A stretch of 64,000 nucleotides of DNA from positions 155,550,629 through 155,614,628 of the forward strand of contig NC_035446.2 of the NCBI RefSeq assembly GCF_002127325.2, given 5' to 3'. The position numbers and the translations under genes were made by a program. How positions within the stretch are numbered: the first letter of the stretch is position 1; every line of letters begins with the position of its first letter. The notes below the pieces were generated by a model. The model did not search any database. It worked only from the letters and a program-made list of their open reading frames with translations, and was not told the origin of the DNA. Of this stretch, positions 59,301 through 64,000 are shown in pieces. This stretch comes from Helianthus annuus (taxonomy: Eukaryota; Streptophyta; Magnoliopsida; Asterales; Asteraceae).

Positions 59301-61741
59301 TCGTGTAACAAAAAAAGAAATCCGTGAGCTCCCAGTGGGCATTAGGGATAATATTGCTTGGTTTGAGAAGCCAAATATCACATAGGTGGTTGGATGATCT
59401 AGTTAACCGTCGGTTCTCGATGATGGAATAAGGAAGAGTAGCTCGTTTAACATATGAAACCAAACACACCATGAATATCCATGGGTTGACCCGAACACGA
59501 TTCGTTTAACCCAATTATTTTTCATTTCTTCGCACATTAATATTTTAGAATTAAAATTTTACAATAAAGTATATAAAACAGTTACATGTTTAGTTGTAAA
59601 AAATGTAATTGTTTTATATGCATTTATATTTTCAAAGTAAAATATTAATATTGAAATATTGATATGCGAAAAAATACAAAATAAAAAAATTCAGGTGGTG
59701 AACGAATTGTTTAGGTTTCAGAATAGATTACCATATGCGTGTGCCAAAACATTCAACATTAGTTTTTTTGAGATTCAAGATGTGACACACGCATATGATA
59801 ATACACACGAATATTAAAAGTAAGTATAAGAATCTGATATTCGTATGATATATTTAATCCACCGTCATATGTTATTAGACCAAGCGTAATGGGGCGTTTT
59901 TTTTAAAAAAAATTGCCCCAAAACGCCCTAAAACGCCCAACCCCCCACTACAGGGGGCGTTTTCCGGCGTGATTTTCGAAAAAAATCCCGTTCGGCGTTT
60001 AAATTATAACGCTGCCACCATCTTTCGACCCCCATCTTTCGACCGTTGCCATCTTTCGACCCCCCATCTTTCGACCGTTGACATCTTTCGACCCCCCATC
60101 TTTCGACCGTTGCCATCTTTCGACCCCCCATCTTTCGACCCCCCATCTTTCGAATGGGGCATTATGGGGCATTATACCCACTACACCACTTTTGCTATAA
60201 TGCCCCCTTGCTGACTAGGACGCCACATGGCGCAAAACGCCCCATGGTGGGGGCATTATAGTGTTCTACCACTACACATGGTCTTAGGTGTCTTTTTTGA
60301 GATTAAATGTTTTACCTCGGAGTTTGTGATTGCACGGAGGAATCACGAAAAGAGTTACCCCTTTATGCAAAGCCTAGGTCACAAGGCAACATGCTTCTAC
60401 CAAAGTTTATGTTTTTTTTTTTTTTTTTTTAAAAAATACTTCATTAAAACACACATTCGACCCAAACGGGTAAAAGACCAAACAAACACAACCACCCCCG
60501 ACCTAAATAGACAAAGAGCAACAAATTACAACATGTACAAGGGACCAAAGTTTATGTATCACGACAATCATAAGAAAAGACTTTACTCATTCAAATATAA
60601 GGGCATGTTTAATACAAAATCACTTAAACTAATATGTATAAGTGTTTATGTAGTTACAATAGTTATCTACTTAATCTTGTTTTATATTAGACGTATCTCC
60701 AAATATATGTGATTTTAAACTCAAACATAGCAATAAGTTAAAATTAAAATAAGTTACCAACGTGATTAGATTATGTAAACGTTAACTCCTACTACGGTTA
60801 TTGTTGGGAATAATTGGCTATTAATTAGACGGCTAGACTTCTCAATTGTATGCCGGAAAAAGTTACTATTAACGACCATAAAAGTTAATAGGGACTATAA
60901 GAGAAGCATTATTTCATGTACAAGTCTCAAATATATAATTTGATTTAATGTTTAGCCATTTTTTTAACAAAGCTTCTCTTTTTTGCATTTATGACACCCT
61001 TAAAGTTAAAATCGTATTTAAAACCGAAATGTAACACGAAGAAACAACATTATAATCTAATGATGTTAGCCCATAAACTTTACATACTTTGTCACCAATA
61101 AAAAATAAAATCCGGGTAATACTAGTAGTATAATATATAATTCAAGAATATGGAGTATAATTTAATTATTTAAAGTAGATTGTTATTATTATTTTTCTCT
61201 TTCTGGAAAGAAATAATTGGTACCAACTTTACTTTGCTTCAATCACACACCCTTGAGGACTAAGGACTTATCAATTGTACATTTTTGACTAATCAAGTTT
61301 AAGTTTATCTTTGAATTATTATGATTCACAAATGTCATAATCCAACTTAAGTACTTAATCAATACTCCACCAATTTTCTAATGAATATGTTAGAAAACAA
61401 ATGCAAATTCATTATCAGACAGTGCATAGGTGTCATGTGATGACTATATAGTATATACTTCAAGAAACCCAAATTAAAATATCTTTTACTATATAACTAG
61501 TGTAATTATATAAAAATTATTAAGGGGGAAAGAGAAAAAACTTACTGATAAAATAAGAAGTGGAAGTGGAATTAGGGGAAAACTGAAAAGAAGCAAATGA
61601 AGTGAGGGCAGCAAGAAAGAGAGAAGTTAGACATACTCCACATAGAAATCCAATCACACATATTTTGCATGAAAATGAATTTCCCAATTGTAGAGCCTTC
61701 AATGACACCACTCTCTCCAATGATTTTCCATTACCCTCCAT
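56375..61741 (-). CDS. GT23/alpha-1,6-fucosyltransferase-like type II membrane protein
   Basis: Seven coding exons on the - strand: 61546-61741, 58683-59074, 58343-58592, 58097-58262, 57337-57439, 57118-57246 and 56375-56869, summing to 1731 nt (576 aa) with all phases consistent and GT-AG introns. Residues about 25-50 are one hydrophobic signal-anchor (ICVIGFLCGVCLTSLFLAAL), so a Golgi type II protein is likely. The body has ENRVLVTNYYNRADHDGC, GYHRRMDWRWWRAQALRYLMR, and near 440 the motif SVHVRMGDKACEM, comparable with the donor-binding motif of FUT8-type enzymes. WLSTEMQEV and FFIGALGSTWCYLIDG follow, as in GT23/GT65-related folds. Plant members are mostly uncharacterised, so substrate and reaction are not claimed. 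Intron 1 (59075-61545) and the 5' UTR intron carry MITEs. Confidence 0.88.
56935..57105. mobile_element. TA-flanked foldback MITE in the last intron of the fucosyltransferase-like gene
   Basis: 171 bp, ends GTCAGTTATGTAT and its inverse, flanked by TA (56933-56934 and 57106-57107), which suggests Tc1/mariner-type. The arms match for nearly the full length, for example GTGCAGGGGCACTTTGGTCA and its inverse around a centre near 57,022. It ends only 11 bp from the exon edge at 57118. Confidence 0.75.
57550..58046. repeat. Degenerate dispersed repeat in an intron
   Basis: Words such as ACATGACACAAG, TTGACACGACCATGACCC and GTCGTGTCAGAAATTCACAC at the two ends look like an old transposon with inverted GACACGAC-rich ends. 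No coding content. Boundaries are approximate. Confidence 0.4.
59878..60283. mobile_element. PIF/Harbinger-type MITE with internal minisatellite, in intron 1
   Basis: Flanked by TTA (59875-59877, 60284-60286). Inverted ends GACCAAGCGTAATGG and GACCATGTGTAGTGG (read inward). The middle (about 60,018-60,151) is a run of CATCTTTCGACCCCCC and CATCTTTCGACCGTTGC units, about nine in all. Open frames over this part (RWGVERW-like) only read the repeat. Confidence 0.8.
60287..61545 (-). other. Remainder of intron 1 of the fucosyltransferase-like gene
   Basis: AT-rich, no gene seen. A T20-like run near 60,412 followed by an ACCC/AAC-rich stretch could be the poly-A end of an old retroposed sequence on the - strand, but it was not recognised. 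Confidence 0.4.
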
Positions 61742-61775
61742 TTTTTCTGCAAAATAAACCACATAAAAAAATATA

Positions 61776-62131
61776 GAGTTAAATGCTATTTTATTCCTCG
61801 TGATTTGGGTCATTTTGCCAGTTTAGTCTAAAGGTTTAAAACGTTGTCATTTAAGTCCAAATAGTTTCAAACGTTACCATTTTAGTCCACTGGTTAACTC
61901 CATCCATTTTTTCAGTTAACTAGAAGGGCAATTCGGTCATATTATATATAATTCTGTTAACTAGAAGGGCAATTCGGCCATATAAAATGACCAAATTGTC
62001 CTTCTAGTTAACAGAAAAAATGGATGGAGTTAATCCAATAGACTAAAATGACAACGTTTGAAACTATTTGGACCAAAATGCAACGTTTCAAAAATAGCCC
62101 AAACCACATAAACTAAAATGGCATTTAACTC
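61776..62131. mobile_element. MULE-type foldback MITE in the 5' UTR intron of the fucosyltransferase-like gene
   Basis: 356 bp with ends GAGTTAAATGCTATTTTA and GAGTTAAATGCCATTTTA read inward. Nine-base flanks AAAAATATA and AAATATATA differ at one position. Internally a long inverted repeat (GTTAACTAGAAGGGCAATT and inverse). The termini resemble those at 49917 and 63560. Confidence 0.78.
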
Positions 62132-63040
62132 AAATATATATCTCATCTCTTTTATATACAAGTTCTATAGATATTTTTAAAATAGAAAACAGATGGCTAT
62201 ATTGGGAATATGATTACCAGAAAAAAAAAAAGATTAAAAAAGGATTTTAGGCATTATATTAACACAAAAAGATAAGAAAATACAGAGAGTAAAATTATAT
62301 TTTTATAAAGATATTTGGAAAAACATATAATATTGGTTTCATAGATGAAAGTGAGGATTCTTGAATTCCACAAAAAGATAAGAAAAATCAGAGAGTAAAA
62401 ATATATTTATAAAAATATATGTATATATTTTTATAAAGATATTTGGAAAAACATACAATTTTGGTTTCATAGAGGAAAGTGAGGATTCTTGAATTCTAAT
62501 CAAAATATATAAAAGAGTTTACAAAACAATGAACCACAAACTAAATGGCTTATTTTGGATAAAAGAGTAAAAATGTTTTCTTTTTGCTCTTCTTCTTGTT
62601 GTTTCTAAAGATTAATACAGAAAAATATTGCCTGGAATGTACCCAAAAATAGAAACAATAATTGGGAATTAACCAAAACTTTTGAATTGGAAACCATCAA
62701 GAACTTATGAAAAAAAATGTAATATTTTCTCCAATTATGTATGTTTCTGAAACATGAAAGATTATGTCAGAGTATCACAATATTAAGATGTAATGTTCAT
62801 TCAGCAATTCAGCATAAGAGACATAACACTACATAGTATATATCATGTACATATATATGTATGTGTATATATGTATATGTGTGTGTGTGAATGTGTATAG
62901 AGACTTACCACATATGTATCATCATCAGGTAGGCTTCTGCTTTTGGCTCTGTATCTCTTATCTCCTATATTTGTATGTATATGATATGAAGGCGGAAGAG
63001 TCTGGTGTATGGAGGAAGAAAGGATTAGGTGGTGTCATGT
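62132..63040 (-). other. Upstream part of the fucosyltransferase-like gene: 5' UTR intron and probable 5' UTR exon
   Basis: The acceptor TTTTGCAG|AAAAAATGG at about 61,746 lies just before the ATG, so the leader is spliced. A fitting donor on the - strand is CATATGTG|GTAAGTC at 62,908, placing a 5' UTR exon at about 62,909-63,040. It contains a TATATGTATG-rich microsatellite (about 62,845-62,895). The duplicated words TTGGAAAAACATA and GTGAGGATTCTTGAATTC (62,310-62,500) mark a local tandem duplication of roughly 120 bp. Confidence 0.45.
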
Positions 63041-63425
63041 GTATGTAAGGGAATATGTTCTTCAATTGCAATGTGGGGCCCTACTTTTTTTTCTTTACAC
63101 TCTTACATCACATTCACAACTCAATTTAGGTTTTACTTTACAGCCCAAAGGATCAAATGGTAAAATAAAACTCTAGCTATTTCTTTTTGTTTGATTCAAA
63201 TATATATTATGTATTCTATTTTATTAATTATTTCTTAATTCATTAAGACATTTTCAAGTCTGCTAGATCTTTGCTTTGAAATGATCAAAAGTTAATGTGT
63301 TTTGTAAGTTGTGCATTAAAACTTGTATATTTGCTTAAGTTGGATAACTAACCGCAACAATCGTATAGAATACTAAACATGTGTTCTAGTCAATTAGATT
63401 TTTTTTTCTAATAATTAAAACACAC

Positions 63426-63477
<52 letters not shown>

Positions 63478-63559
63478 TTTATTGTTATTATTAATTTATT
63501 ATGATTATGAAATTTAAGCAATGGATGTTTGGTGACACATAGAAAGTATATAAAATATA
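63041..63559. repeat. Intergenic DNA with (TTA)n microsatellite
   Basis: No gene. A long ATT repeat (about 18 copies) lies at 63,427-63,480. The rest is AT-rich. Confidence 0.6.
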
Positions 63560-64000
63560 GAGTAAACTGCCATTTTGGTCCCTGAGATTTGATCACTTTT
63601 GTCACTTTAGTCCAGATCTCAAACTTTTTAAATCTGGGTCCATGTGGTTTCACTTTTATTGCCATTTTAGAATCAAGAGAGGAACGATGTTCGGGATGCA
63701 GTTAGGGTTCAGGAAGGGGGTGAAGAGAGGGAGAGGGGGAGGAACAGCTCGGGATCCGATTTTGACTTGCCATGGTCACTTGTTTTGTTGGTGTTGTTTC
63801 TATCAGTTGTCGTATGTGGATTCGAGTGCGAAAGAATGTCCTGTTTGCAAGGGAGAAGTGACGGATTCGAGTATTACATCAATCATCCATATATTGTAGT
63901 AGCCGTATGAATTAAACAATATGATTAACAAATAAATTGGTGAAATTACTATCATGAGAAGTTTAGCTAAAAGTGCGATGCCTGCAACAGTAGCAAACAT
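63560..64000 (+). mobile_element. Left end of a MULE-type element carrying a gene fragment (runs off the window)
   Basis: Starts GAGTAAACTGCCATTTTGG and continues like the long inverted repeat at 49917 (GGTCCCTGAG, CACTTTAGTCC, TTTTTAAATCTGGGTCC). About 110 bp in, it changes to GC-rich sequence containing a RING fragment. The right inverted repeat would be outside the window, so the call rests on one end. Confidence 0.5.
63747..63899 (+). pseudogene. Fragment of a RING-type E3 ubiquitin ligase gene
   Basis: Translates to ARDPILTCHGHLFCWCC then KECPVCKGEVTDSSIT, closely like the second half of the RING finger of plant RMA/RNF5- or MUSE-type E3 ligases. The first Cys pair is absent. The third zinc Cys, which should stand just before GHLFC, is His, and the frame ends soon after at TAG. 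It cannot form a working RING. Position behind a MULE end suggests transposon capture; a plain decayed duplicate is the alternative. Confidence 0.7.

Noticed and set aside
60227..60712. 161-aa frame in intron 1 of the fucosyltransferase-like gene
   Set aside because: It runs through a homopolymer and low-complexity AT-rich sequence and shows no recognisable domain.
63642..63899. A functional RING E3 ligase gene
   Set aside because: The first zinc ligands are missing, one further ligand is changed, the upstream part is unrelated, and the apparent start is not ATG.

Overview
The window is plant nuclear DNA from a eudicot. Reasons: multi-exon genes with plant-type splice sites, nested Ty3/gypsy LTR retrotransposons with 3.2-3.4 kb LTRs and tRNA-iMet primer sites, MULE and PIF/Harbinger MITEs, and a tRNA-derived SINE. 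The element repertoire looks like the daisy family (Asteraceae); that is from memory of similar elements, not proof.

Layout. 1-5178: 3' half of a Tat/Ogre-lineage Ty3/gypsy element (integrase end, an intact four-exon antisense gene, 3' LTR). 5181-6571: a 40-bp tandem array, a TATG-rich tract and what looks like the end of another LTR. 6573-42111: an older LTR retrotransposon on the + strand (outer element) with LTRs of about 3.2 kb, a decayed gag and almost no pol. It is interrupted at 11696 by a younger intact chromovirus-like element on the - strand (inner element, TSD TTCAC). The inner element is drawn with three LTRs and one and a half bodies, but this is almost certainly an assembly artefact. 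A 13-N gap at 25671-25683 joins two contigs that overlap by about 8.8 kb, and the real insertion is one element of about 13.9 kb. 42112-43441: a broken MULE transposase gene that the outer element landed in.

43500-64000 is the genic part. It holds DPH6 (diphthine-ammonia ligase, + strand, 11 coding exons, 739 aa), an ANKRD13-type ankyrin/GPCR-chaperone-domain gene (+, 2 coding exons, 647 aa), and a GT23/alpha-1,6-fucosyltransferase-like membrane protein gene (-, 7 coding exons, 576 aa). Introns and spacers carry a SINE, several MULE-like elements, three or four PIF/Harbinger MITEs and a TA-flanked foldback element. At the right edge a MULE-type terminus precedes a captured fragment of a RING E3 ligase gene.

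The least expected signal is RNA-like structure in the retrotransposons. The leader of the outer element is an array of 21 short hairpins whose 5-bp stems covary while the loop word stays nearly constant. The same element has a second hairpin-rich stretch upstream of its 3' LTR, and the inner element has a comparable string of hairpins between its two ORFs. Both elements also carry an additional Pro-rich, coiled-coil-ended ORF between primer site and gag.
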